Below, piece by piece: positions 16,988-24,935 of a stretch of DNA of 64,000 nt. A program made the position numbers and the translations under genes. Position 1 is the stretch's first letter, and every line of letters starts with the position of its first letter. This stretch comes from Hymenobacter sp. GOD-10R. GTDB lineage: Bacteria; Bacteroidota; Bacteroidia; Cytophagales; Hymenobacteraceae. The notes below the pieces were generated by a model, which had not been told where the DNA came from, did not search any database, and was given only the letters and a program-made list of their open reading frames with translations. The stretch is from contig NZ_CP141184.1 in NCBI RefSeq assembly GCF_035609205.1, positions 6,004,501-6,068,500 on the forward strand, in the 5' to 3' direction.

Positions 16988-18148
16988 ATGAAAAAAGATC
17001 TTGCCGAAAAATTGTCTAATCAACAAGGTCCTAAACGCATACTGTCTTTGGATGGGGGCGGAATCAGGGGCATTTTGACCTTAGGTTATTTATTAAAAGT
17101 CGAAAAAATCCTTCGGGAGAGATATCATAACCCAACCTTGGTATTGTCAGATTATTATGATTTAATTGGTGGCACAAGTACTGGTGCCATCATTGCATCT
17201 TGCCTAGCATTAGGAAAGCCAGTTCAAGAAATAATAAACTTGTACAAGAATTTCGGCAAAGAGGTATTTGGTAATCGTGTTTGGCCTATCATTCCAAGAA
17301 GCTTCACTACAATTAGATCATTTTTAAAATCAACTTATAAAAGTTCAGTTTTGGAGGCTAAGTTAAAAGAACAGTTAGGTGATACTTGCATCGGTGATAC
17401 AGAAAAGATAAAATGCGGTTTAGCTATTATGGCAAAAAGGGCAGATACATACAGCTTATGGACAGTTGCAAATCATCCTAATGGAATCTACTATGAAGCA
17501 AACAAAGGGCAGAAACTTTGGGAACTATGCAGAGCAAGTTCAGCTGCGCCTTATTATTTTTCGCCTAAAAAAATCAAATTAAAAAGACGCAATGGTGAAA
17601 GCTTTGATGCTGCCTTTATTGATGGAGGGGTTAGCCTCGCTAATAATCCTGCTTTTCAGTTGTTTCTTACATGTACTATTCCTTCCTTTGGCTTTAATTG
17701 GAATTTGGGAGAAAAAAATATTTTTATTTCATCGTTTGGAACTGGTAATGGTGTTAAAAAACAAAAAGTAAACGAAATTTCTAATCGAAGAACTATTAGT
17801 TGGGCTCCTGAGATATCTGAGCTTTTTATGACTGATGCCTTAGAAATGAACCAAGCTATTATGCAACTATTTGGTAAAAATTACGGCCCTTTAGAATTTA
17901 TTGATAGTCAGTATCAAGATTTGAAAGACGTAAATTATATAACTGAAAGAATATTTTCATTTACCCGGTTTAATGTGAAGATAACACAAGACGTGCTAAA
18001 GGGATTTGGAATAAATAAAAGTCAAAGAGAAGTAAATTCTCTTGTTCAGATGGACCATTTTGAAAATATTGATACATTACTTGAAATTGGAAAAAAAGCA
18101 GCTTTAGAAGTTATGGAAGAGAATTTTCCTAAAGCGTTTGATATCTAG
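16988..18148 (+). CDS. patatin-like phospholipase, putative effector
   Basis: 386 residues with all patatin marks: oxyanion glycine loop GGGIRG (23-28), nucleophile elbow GTSTG with Ser64 (62-66), and the catalytic Asp in DGG (212-214). Patatins are Ser/Asp-dyad lipases acting on phospholipids; in bacterial immunity (for example CapV of CBASS) they destroy the membrane of infected cells. Here no cyclase gene is present. Instead the gene follows two STAND-TPR genes on the same strand, so a STAND-controlled lipase is the natural hypothesis. A 116-nt gap with a perfect inverted repeat precedes it, which could give it separate control. No signal peptide, so the protein is cytosolic. It is AT-rich like STAND copy B. 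Confidence 0.9.
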   Translation: MKKDLAEKLSNQQGPKRILSLDGGGIRGILTLGYLLKVEKILRERYHNPTLVLSDYYDLIGGTSTGAIIASCLALGKPVQEIINLYKNFGKEVFGNRVWPIIPRSFTTIRSFLKSTYKSSVLEAKLKEQLGDTCIGDTEKIKCGLAIMAKRADTYSLWTVANHPNGIYYEANKGQKLWELCRASSAAPYYFSPKKIKLKRRNGESFDAAFIDGGVSLANNPAFQLFLTCTIPSFGFNWNLGEKNIFISSFGTGNGVKKQKVNEISNRRTISWAPEISELFMTDALEMNQAIMQLFGKNYGPLEFIDSQYQDLKDVNYITERIFSFTRFNVKITQDVLKGFGINKSQREVNSLVQMDHFENIDTLLEIGKKAALEVMEENFPKAFDI

Positions 18149-18380
18149 TCTAGACTCCCCAGGGCTACGCGTTGTCTTACGCAGACATGTCAAGAAACAC
18201 CCACTAGCCACAAGGTAGAGCTTCTCTTAATTAAGATGCACCAATTCTTTGAGCAAGCTGGCGGGTCTGAATTGCTTGTAGCGGCGCACGTGCGCTCGGG
18301 TGCCGATCATTACCTGGTAATATTAGTAGTAAGATGGACTTAATCAAGTGAGAAGAAAAGGGTACTATGTTCCTGCTCTC

Positions 18381-18672
18381 ATGAGTTCAAAATCAATCAA
18401 CAGTTCGCCACGTGAACGCCTTCGCTATGATGCCCCTCGAGCCGAAGCATTGCGACTAGCAAGCGAAAGCTCGAAAATATAAGCCGTGGTTCGTCAGTTA
18501 GGTATCAGCCCCATATGCTAATTTACAAGTAGCAGAAAGCCGCGCACTAGGATGCTCGACGTAGGCAGTGAGGAAAACAAAAGTGAGCTATGTCTCAACA
18601 GCAAGCCAAGAACCGGGGCTTGAAACAGGAGCGTAGAGTTATAAAAAGACTTGGTCATTTTCGCGAGTCGTA
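18381..18672 (+). pseudogene. IS3-family OrfA remnant
   Basis: From the ATG at 18381 the frame gives RERLRYDAPRAEALRLASES, then an in-frame stop, then AVVRQLGISP. This is the helix-turn-helix OrfA of IS3-family elements, where RRYDxxFRAEALRLASES and QLGIS-P are typical. Further on, NRGLKQERRVIKRLGHF corresponds to the ExxLKKExxILKKAxxxF leucine-zipper end. Stops, a missing residue and a frame change show that it is dead, and no OrfB (rve integrase) follows. It is another footprint of mobile DNA in the cargo. Confidence 0.65.
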
Positions 18673-19220
18673 ATTGTTTTATCTGAGCGTAAAGGCCTCT
18701 TTATAAGGTAGCACACGAGTCGGAGCAAAACCTAAGGAATCCAGTTCGGCCAATTTCCAAGTGCCCCCTGGTTACTACTCGTTCTTTCACGGTATAGGAT
18801 ATATGCTTCAACTCCCAATATCTGCTTGATAAATGCAACGGGTCATAACTGGACTTTTGAGGGGCTACGCAATGGACTAATCATGCCCATGTGTTACAGG
18901 TAGGTAATGCTAGCACCAGTGCCAGCAGAATAAGGTAACGGAGGATGACTTCCGGTAGACTTGCATGAGAGATGCAGGCAAGCATGGCACGTGCTGGGAG
19001 CACGTTCAAAACGGAATTGTTACCTCAGGGTGGTGCGTCCTACTAATCAAGCAATTATTTAGATGAAATTCACTTCTACAGTAACAAACTTATTTCCCCA
19101 GTAATAATAGTTAGTTGCTTAGATATACAGTTTCCCTTTGGACAAAACCAGTAAGGTGTAGCATTATCTTACCCAAGGCTCTAAGAGGCGTGTTGGTGCA
19201 TTCGCTGGGTACTAGTAGCA
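18673..19220. other. non-coding stretch, possible decayed mobile DNA
   Basis: About 550 bases with no supported gene. The sequence has mixed composition and stops in all frames, as expected for decayed insertion material next to the IS3 remnant. I recognised nothing further. The stretch 18149-18380 on the other side of the remnant is likewise empty. Confidence 0.35.
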
Positions 19221-19255
19221 AGCAGGTACTGCATCTTGGTGTAGTACCTGCTTTT
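19221..19255. terminator. hairpin downstream of the XRE gene
   Basis: Stem agcaggtact (19221-19230) pairs with agtacctgct (19243-19252), followed by tttt on the plus strand. It lies about 20 bases past the stop of the leftward XRE gene. The T-run is on the plus strand, so it would stop transcription entering from the left; in the other direction only the hairpin is present. Confidence 0.5.
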
Positions 19256-19272
19256 CATAAAAGCAGTATTCT

Positions 19273-19503
19273 TTATTCTAGCCGATGCTCAACGCGCTTT
19301 AATAGGTCCGAAGGACTAATGCGTAAAGCAGTGGCTAATTGAAAGATTGTTAATAGAGACGGCTGCTTCTTCCCCGTTTCCAGCAAGGAGATGAACGTAC
19401 GGTCCAAGTTACTTTCAAAAGCGAGCTCCTCTTGAGAGAGCCTCTGCTCGTTTCTCGCCTCTCGGACGACCACCCCAAATGCTTTGATTGGATCGCCGCT
19501 CAT
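19273..19503 (-). CDS. XRE-family helix-turn-helix regulator
   Basis: A 76-residue protein that is almost entirely a Cro/C1-type HTH: REARNEQRLSQEELAFES forms helices 1-2, and LDRTFISLLETGKKQPSL the recognition helix and turn (residues about 15-60). It has no further domain, so it is a minimal repressor-type protein. It is transcribed away from the 268-residue gene (137 nt between the two starts), an arrangement suggesting control of that divergent promoter and perhaps of the transposon genes. Regulators of this size are common on mobile elements. The target is unknown. Confidence 0.85.
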   Translation of the reverse strand: MSGDPIKAFGVVVREARNEQRLSQEELAFESNLDRTFISLLETGKKQPSLLTIFQLATALRISPSDLLKRVEHRLE

Positions 19504-19639
19504 AACGAGGGCAAGCTACCCGCGTACGTTGAGCCATATTGTTGTCAGTAGTCTACAATATAATTAGCTTGCGTTACTTAGTCCCAGGCAGAAAGGCACC
19601 CTGTTCTTTCAATTTCTCTACTAGCCTATCCCTTCTACT

Positions 19640-20446
19640 ATGAACACGCCCTTCTCCGAATCAGATCAACCTGCCTATCAAATTCTACTTTATTCCCACG
19701 CTTCGCCTCTCCAGCAACAGCAAGCCTTTACGCGAACCTATCAAGAACTACAGCCTCGTTTCCCAGAAACCGAGCTTCATCAATGGGAAAAGGCCTTTGC
19801 TCGGTGTGAGCCTACCTTGTGGGTCGAAGATGAGCAGGTGTGGGTCGAAGACGAAAGTCTCACGCGGCTCTTAACGTATCTAATGGGTACGTATACAGTT
19901 GCTGAGCAGGATCGCGCTCAAAATGGAGCGTTCATCCATCATCTAGCAAGAAAGTTGAATTATATCAGCAAAGCATCTGCACGGGGTGTAGAATACTGGC
20001 AGGCGCAACCCTTAGCGGATGCACTCGCTGGCCAACGAGCACTGCTGCTGAGCTTCGCTTCAGAGGATGTCATTGCCCTCCAGGTTCAAGAAGCATTTAT
20101 GCTACCCTCATTGAACAAGGCTGCGTCACCAAAAGTGATTGTGAAGACTTTTATTACTCAAGAGAAAACTTCTACAACTACTTCGCCTCAGAATGGGCTA
20201 GTGCTTCGAGCGCATTGGGAGCATTTACAGCAGTGGCTTGAGCAGCAGGAGCAATCATTACGCCCATGGAACGTAGCGGCTATTGCCCGGCAACTAAGAA
20301 TGAGTCAGTCAATTGTTAAAAGGCTATTATTTAAGCCTCAACCTTACATAGGAGTGGGGCCAGAAATTTTCACCCGCGGACGTCTGTCGCGCGCACAACG
20401 CTTGTTTGCTTCTTATGGGTACTCTCCTCCAGTTGAACCCCGTTAG
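19640..20446 (+). CDS. unknown 268-residue protein with C-terminal HTH-like segment
   Basis: I do not recognise a family. The protein is Gln-rich and mostly helical, with an acidic WVEDEQVWVEDES stretch near residues 60-72. A segment NVAAIARQLRMSQSIVKRLL (about 214-233) has the look of a helix-turn-helix. No signal peptide or membrane segment. It faces tniQ convergently, with 166 bp between them, and is divergent from the XRE regulator. The composition is similar to the tni genes rather than to the AT-rich cargo, so it could be an accessory gene of the transposon itself. Function is not assignable. Confidence 0.7.
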   Translation: MNTPFSESDQPAYQILLYSHASPLQQQQAFTRTYQELQPRFPETELHQWEKAFARCEPTLWVEDEQVWVEDESLTRLLTYLMGTYTVAEQDRAQNGAFIHHLARKLNYISKASARGVEYWQAQPLADALAGQRALLLSFASEDVIALQVQEAFMLPSLNKAASPKVIVKTFITQEKTSTTTSPQNGLVLRAHWEHLQQWLEQQEQSLRPWNVAAIARQLRMSQSIVKRLLFKPQPYIGVGPEIFTRGRLSRAQRLFASYGYSPPVEPR

Positions 20447-20612
20447 CGATCATAATATTGTGTCTTGAGGCTGAGCACTGAAATTATGAGTAACGCTTCT
20501 TATATGCAACGTCAGTAAACTGAATAGGATCCGACGCCTGCTTGTGCTAATTAGATTATTGCTGGCCCTAAAGCGCAACTTTATCTAAGTCAATCATGAA
20601 CTTTGGTAAAGA

Positions 20613-21662
20613 CTAGTTCCAAAACTCCTTAAAGCGTCGATTGACATTATTAACGTAGAGATGATCACGAACGACAGACTCATACCAATAAGGAAAAACC
20701 TTTCTATCGCGTAGCAACGGCGTGCTCGCAATACGATACTGCTTCATCATAGCTAGAAACCGTCTGGGCCAATCTTCTAGCAGCCATTGCGCCTGTTGTA
20801 AGAGGGCTTTACGTACAATAAAAGGCCAAAACTCGAGTGCTATATGCTCTGGCCTTACTTGCCAGGCTTCAGAAGGCAAGTAAGCCCCTGCTTGTTGACT
20901 TATCTCACGCTGCCAATCCGACCCAAAAAGTGAAGGGCTAAAGAGTGTTTTGGCTACTTGCCGCAAAACGTCGAAATATAAGTGTGGGTAAAACACTTGT
21001 TCATGCCAACCCTCTGACAGAATACGATACCATTCAGTCTGTTGCTGAACCAAAGCACTGGGCGCAGGTTGACCACTAGAATACCGAAGATCGAATCCAC
21101 AGTAAAAACATGCGGTCATTGGCGCGTCCGGCAGAGCTGATTTACGACCTAATTCTTGCCGGAAGAACACGATTGGTTGATTGCATTGGGGACACCGATC
21201 ATGAAGATAGATTTCACAGTGGGGACACACCAGCGATAATGCTAATCGCCACTTTCTACGGAAATAAGGGATAGCACCATCACTTTGCAGACAATGCGGA
21301 CAGAACAAGAGGCCATACCGGTTGCGTGTCCGATGATAGATGCCTAATGGTAATATCCATTCAGCATGACCCCGTGGATTAGTACGCGCGTGTAGCCATC
21401 CAGCATAGCTGGCTAAGGTAGTCTTCCACACGCGTTCAGGCGGAGTAGGCGTGCGAGTAGCCAATGTATCAAGCAAAGCCCTAGGAGCCAGCCGGTCTAC
21501 GTCACGGTTCCAAATTTGAACCTTTGGCCACGTCACTGAGCAAAAGGTGTGCACCTTCAGGTTGTGAGCACGCGCTAGCCGCACCAGCCAACTAGATAAT
21601 AGCTCATCCGGTTGAGGACGCACAAATGCCGGCCAGAGTGTTCCTAGAAGGTTATTACCCAT
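20613..21662 (-). CDS. tniQ: TniQ-family transposition targeting protein
   Basis: 349 residues. The N-terminus LWPAFVRPQPDELLSSWLVRLARAHNL is the standard TniQ/TnsD opening (P-x-x-x-E-x-L-x-SW). It is followed by zinc-finger pairs FCPHC, VCPHC...CPQC and CFYCG (about 130-225) and a helical C-terminal part. TniQ/TnsD proteins bind the target DNA and recruit the TniB/TnsC ATPase. Start and stop overlap with tniB as TGATG (21660-21664), so the two are translationally coupled. Given the junction at the right end, this protein is the best candidate for recognition of comM. The extra C-terminal sequence (after about 230) is longer than in minimal TniQ and would fit DNA-specific binding. That link is inference. 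Confidence 0.9.
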   Translation of the reverse strand: MGNNLLGTLWPAFVRPQPDELLSSWLVRLARAHNLKVHTFCSVTWPKVQIWNRDVDRLAPRALLDTLATRTPTPPERVWKTTLASYAGWLHARTNPRGHAEWILPLGIYHRTRNRYGLLFCPHCLQSDGAIPYFRRKWRLALSLVCPHCEIYLHDRCPQCNQPIVFFRQELGRKSALPDAPMTACFYCGFDLRYSSGQPAPSALVQQQTEWYRILSEGWHEQVFYPHLYFDVLRQVAKTLFSPSLFGSDWQREISQQAGAYLPSEAWQVRPEHIALEFWPFIVRKALLQQAQWLLEDWPRRFLAMMKQYRIASTPLLRDRKVFPYWYESVVRDHLYVNNVNRRFKEFWN

Positions 21663-22555
21663 CAGATGGTAATGGCACCGCGTGCCCGTCTGTGCCGTTC
21701 CGAGGGCGATGTCCAGTCCAAATTACTTAGTAGTTGGAGGGTAATGCACTCCTGCCCATTAGAAATGGCGGCTTCAGCAGCGGTACACAGCAAATTATGG
21801 ATTTCGCCGAACAACCCCTCTGTTTTAGCCAAAATATCCATTGCCAGCTTAGGTTCGCTTAGCATGGAGGCTTTACGTAGTGGGAGACGGTATTCGAACG
21901 TATCTAAGAGGCGTAAGTAGTCTTCATCTATTTGCCACCGAGGCAAGCATACGGATTGGAAACGCGAACCCAGTTGGTCCATCGCCCGCAAGGCTGCCCA
22001 AATCTCCTCAGTACCTACGAAAACGAAAGTAAAGTGTAACTCATTCGTCATCGTTTTAAGCACTGTTCCTAATTTCGCCTGCTTGTCATGATTTCCTCGC
22101 AAAAGGTTGTGCACCTCATCAATGATAAGCATGCGCACGCCCATCTGTTTAAAGTGTTCGCGTACCTGTGATTCGCTTTTGATCACATGGTAGCTAGCGC
22201 GCACTGGCGCGCCAAGGGCATAAAGAATATTATTGTATAAACGCTTCTCTTCTGGTACAGGAGGAGCCTCGATCATGAGAACAGGCGCACGCAGTCCGTC
22301 CTCCTCTTCTACGATCGTAGCTTTGTGCCGCTGGCAAAATTCGCGCATCAGGGTTGATTTACCGTTGTTGCTGTCGCCAACTAGCAGGAAGTTCTCTGTT
22401 CGGTGTACCGGAGGACGCTGCAACAACCTGGTCATTTTGTCTAATACGTATTGACCTTGCGGGTAACCGATCCACTGTTCTCTCCACAACCATCGTATGC
22501 GTTCCGCAGCATCGAGTTGAGCAATAGCTTTCGCTTTAGGATGTAAGTAATCCAT
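21662..22555 (-). CDS. tniB: TniB/TnsC-like AAA+ transposition ATPase
   Basis: 297 residues counted from the ATG at 22555, chosen because TniB proteins start M-x-x-LHPxA...; the open frame continues upstream to 22600. The LHPKAKAIAQLDAAERIRWL...WIGYPQG opening is typical. Walker A is GDSNNGKST (60-68) and Walker B MLIIDEVHNLL (about 142-152), followed by sensor region FVFVGTEEIW. TniB forms ATP-dependent filaments on target DNA and links TniQ to the TniA transposase. It overlaps the 3' end of tniA by 20 nt and tniQ by 1 nt, so the three form one operon. Confidence 0.92.
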   Translation of the reverse strand: MDYLHPKAKAIAQLDAAERIRWLWREQWIGYPQGQYVLDKMTRLLQRPPVHRTENFLLVGDSNNGKSTLMREFCQRHKATIVEEEDGLRAPVLMIEAPPVPEEKRLYNNILYALGAPVRASYHVIKSESQVREHFKQMGVRMLIIDEVHNLLRGNHDKQAKLGTVLKTMTNELHFTFVFVGTEEIWAALRAMDQLGSRFQSVCLPRWQIDEDYLRLLDTFEYRLPLRKASMLSEPKLAMDILAKTEGLFGEIHNLLCTAAEAAISNGQECITLQLLSNLDWTSPSERHRRARGAITI

Positions 22556-24401
22556 CGTGAAGGTCGGTATAGGGTCGGAAAACACGAACTGGCAATGCAA
22601 GGGGCGCAGGCGGTGTAGAAGCCAGGATGACAGGAGGGAGTACTACTTCAATTGGCTTTCGATTTTGTTCTCTCCGCGCGGCTTTTGTGAGCCGCTTCGC
22701 GTTATTAACTATAGCCTGTTGTCGGGCTCTTGCTTCAAAAATGAGGGTTTCGTTAACCGGTTGCTGTTGCTGCTTGACGATTCGAAGCGCTTCACGGTAC
22801 TGCCAGATGCTCATGGCAGGCCAGAGGACATTACGATATGGAATGGCATAGTACCGGCACAGTTCAGGATCCCAGAAGTACACTTTGCTGATGTCACGAG
22901 GGTCACGCTTGAAAATGAACTGCCTGGTACCTAGAGCATTTCCCTTACTTGGTGCTGCCCGGTCAACCCAGCGGCCAAGTACGTCTGCCTGATAATGGAT
23001 ATGGTCAATCACCACACCGTAGTCCTGGATTGAACGTACCATGGAAGGCATAAAGTCTAGTCGTAGTCTGTGCTCGTTTACCACTCGCGGCTGCACTCCA
23101 TCCGCCCCAGCGCTCCCTCGCATACCCTTTAGGAATTGCTGAAGAGGAGTAGCGCCAAGCGCAGTGTGATTGCGCTGGTGATAAATTGAGACGAAGTAAC
23201 GGGTCAGCCACACTTCTAACTCATGTAGGGTGAGTACTGCCTTGCCTTCCGAGTCGTAACGGCCCCGCGCTTTAATATTGGAGAAGGTGGTACCAGGTAA
23301 CATATGAATTTCTTGCAGCACCGTTCCCATTAGACGCTCAATGTGCCCCCCGTACTCCGGTCTTCCTATAATGCGCCATTGCAATTTGAATCCATATTCC
23401 TTGGAAGCAGTTTGCAACATGTTGCCGCGAAATTCACGTGCATTATCTAGGTGTAAGAGACGGGGAACACCCCAGCAAGGCCATTCCCCATCAACGTCCA
23501 ATTTTCTCATACCTAATTCTTTCGGTAAAATAGCATGAGCTAAGCACAAGCCTGTTCCCATGGCACCGGGCGGGTCGAATGACACATGGAATCCAATAAC
23601 CATGCGGCTATACACATCCATAGCTATCGTGATCCAAGGTCGACCAATGCAGGTAGTACGATCCATTTCGTCCACCAACATTAGGTCGAGCAATGTATGA
23701 TCGATTTGCACAATATCAAGAGGCCCTGAAGATGAAAAGCCGCCCTTTAGTTGATCATACTGTTCACGAGCTTCCCGTGAACCATATCGACGCAGCGTAC
23801 GCTCTCGCCCGTTAATTTGAGCAATACGTTTCCGCAACGTATTCAAACAAGGAACCTGCCACTCCGGATGATGTGCAAATCGCGCCTTTAGCTCGAGGTA
23901 GGTTTGCTGCACGCGACGGCGCTGCTTGGTCAGGTAAAATGTTTCGATTACATTTTGTATTAAACTTTCTACCTCTGAAGTTAAGCGGGAGCGACCTTTT
24001 GCTCCTTGACCTGGGCGATTGGCCATTGCCGATACTCGGCCCGTGTCATCCCACCGCTCCAGCCACCGGTAAATAGTAGCAGGATGTACCTGATAAGCCG
24101 CCGCTACTTCACTCACTGTCATGCGCTTACCGGCTATTGTCTCATTCAGCAAGGTTAGAGCGGCTGCACGTCGTTGTGCATGGGCTAGCTGGTCTGGAGT
24201 CAGTTGCTCTGAAACTGGCTCCAGACTCTCTGCTTGTGCTCGACGTACGCTCAAGTCACATACTGGTAATCGGCCAGCTACGCCGTTGATTGTATCTCGT
24301 GCAAGAACAGTTGCCAAGTCTTCCTCTACACGCAAAATGGTGTAGCTTCTCCCTTGGAACTCTACTATTTCCCCTTGGCGTAGGTGCAATAGCTCTTTCA
24401 T
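22536..24401 (-). CDS. tniA: TniA/TnsB-like DDE transposase
   Basis: 621 residues. A winged/HTH part near residues 90-125 (MTVSEVAAAYQVHPATIYRWLERW) is followed by an rve integrase core. The catalytic triad is visible as Asp234 (VQIDHT), Asp319 (LHLDNAREF) and Glu355 (GGHIERLMGT), and a Mu-type C-terminal beta-barrel follows. This is the retroviral-integrase type transposase of Tn5053/Tn552/Tn7 (TnsB) elements, which cuts and joins the 3' ends at terminal repeats. It is first in the tniA-tniB-tniQ operon and reads away from the right transposon end, which begins 534 bp upstream. No TnsA endonuclease gene is present, so transposition should be replicative unless another nuclease helps. All key residues are intact, suggesting an active or recent element. 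Confidence 0.94.
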   Translation of the reverse strand: MKELLHLRQGEIVEFQGRSYTILRVEEDLATVLARDTINGVAGRLPVCDLSVRRAQAESLEPVSEQLTPDQLAHAQRRAAALTLLNETIAGKRMTVSEVAAAYQVHPATIYRWLERWDDTGRVSAMANRPGQGAKGRSRLTSEVESLIQNVIETFYLTKQRRRVQQTYLELKARFAHHPEWQVPCLNTLRKRIAQINGRERTLRRYGSREAREQYDQLKGGFSSSGPLDIVQIDHTLLDLMLVDEMDRTTCIGRPWITIAMDVYSRMVIGFHVSFDPPGAMGTGLCLAHAILPKELGMRKLDVDGEWPCWGVPRLLHLDNAREFRGNMLQTASKEYGFKLQWRIIGRPEYGGHIERLMGTVLQEIHMLPGTTFSNIKARGRYDSEGKAVLTLHELEVWLTRYFVSIYHQRNHTALGATPLQQFLKGMRGSAGADGVQPRVVNEHRLRLDFMPSMVRSIQDYGVVIDHIHYQADVLGRWVDRAAPSKGNALGTRQFIFKRDPRDISKVYFWDPELCRYYAIPYRNVLWPAMSIWQYREALRIVKQQQQPVNETLIFEARARQQAIVNNAKRLTKAARREQNRKPIEVVLPPVILASTPPAPLALPVRVFRPYTDLHDGLLTS

Positions 24402-24935
24402 CTATTTAATATAAATAGAATACTTATACGTAGTATATCTCCTTTATCAAAGCAATAGGAAACTTTGAAAAGTGAGTATCTAGGAGTCCGTAGGTATTCT
24501 CAGATCCAACATTAGTCGAATATCCCGCTGAAAAAGCTACATGCTGTTTGAATTCTGATATGCTTGTGCTTCGTAATTAGATCTTATTATGTCTCGGCAG
24601 AATAGTCTATTGACTTGTACTCCTTTTCAGCTATAGCATATGATAAGCCATCACTTCTAAACTCAAGACTTATCAATATATAATGAGTCCTGTAACTGAT
24701 TAAAAACGAATTGGGACTTTAGGCTATTTTATGAACTGCTGTATAATACATAATAGGGACCTTTTGAAGCAGTAGTGTAGCAGAACAATGGCGAATCCCT
24801 TTTCACTAGTCAAAAACAAATCCGTCGCAATATATAATGGATTAATAATAATTAGTCGCAACTATTAGCGGCTATTTTTCGCGTTAACTTCTGCATCCTA
24901 GGTAATTTATGTTGCAATAAATAATGAAATTAACA
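24402..24935. repeat. transposon right end with TniA-binding-site-like repeats
   Basis: A 534-bp non-coding end. A motif of the form gtcgcaatatataatggattaa occurs at 24824-24845, 24855-24875 (gtcgcaactattagcggc, weaker) and 24911-24935 (gttgcaataaataatgaaat then taaca). Partial copies lie at 24674-24687 (caatatataatgag) and 24741-24757 (gtataatacataatagg). Read inward from 24935 the end is TGTTAATTTCATTATTTATT. Arrays of about 20-bp transposase sites next to a TGT terminus are the normal layout of Tn7/Tn5053 ends. The exact site boundaries are my own alignment by eye. Confidence 0.6.

Larger units (their letters stand above)
1..24935. mobile_element. Tn7/Tn5053-like transposon inserted in comM (right part)
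   Basis: The right boundary is seen directly: a tniA-tniB-tniQ module, then about 530 bp of non-coding DNA with repeats, ending in ACA at 24935, after which the reading frame of comM starts in mid-gene. Read from the outside, the end starts with TGT, as Tn7/Tn5053-family ends do. No N-terminal comM fragment occurs in the window, so the left end must lie beyond position 1 and everything to its left is cargo. No tnsA, tniR/resolvase, cas genes or CRISPR array were seen. That the whole 25 kb is one element is an inference; nested or sequential insertions are possible, since IS110 and IS3 remnants and abrupt composition changes occur inside. Confidence 0.72.

Noticed and set aside
16988..18148. 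Patatin as part of a CBASS system (capV)
   Set aside because: No cGAS/DncV-like cyclase gene is adjacent; the neighbours are STAND ATPases.
18149..19272. Hidden small gene or RNA gene
   Set aside because: Apart from the IS3 OrfA remnant and one hairpin, no reading frame or tRNA-like structure could be supported.
19000..24935. CRISPR-associated transposon (CAST)
   Set aside because: No cas12k, Cascade genes or CRISPR-like repeats were seen in the window; the tniABQ module fits a protein-targeted element.
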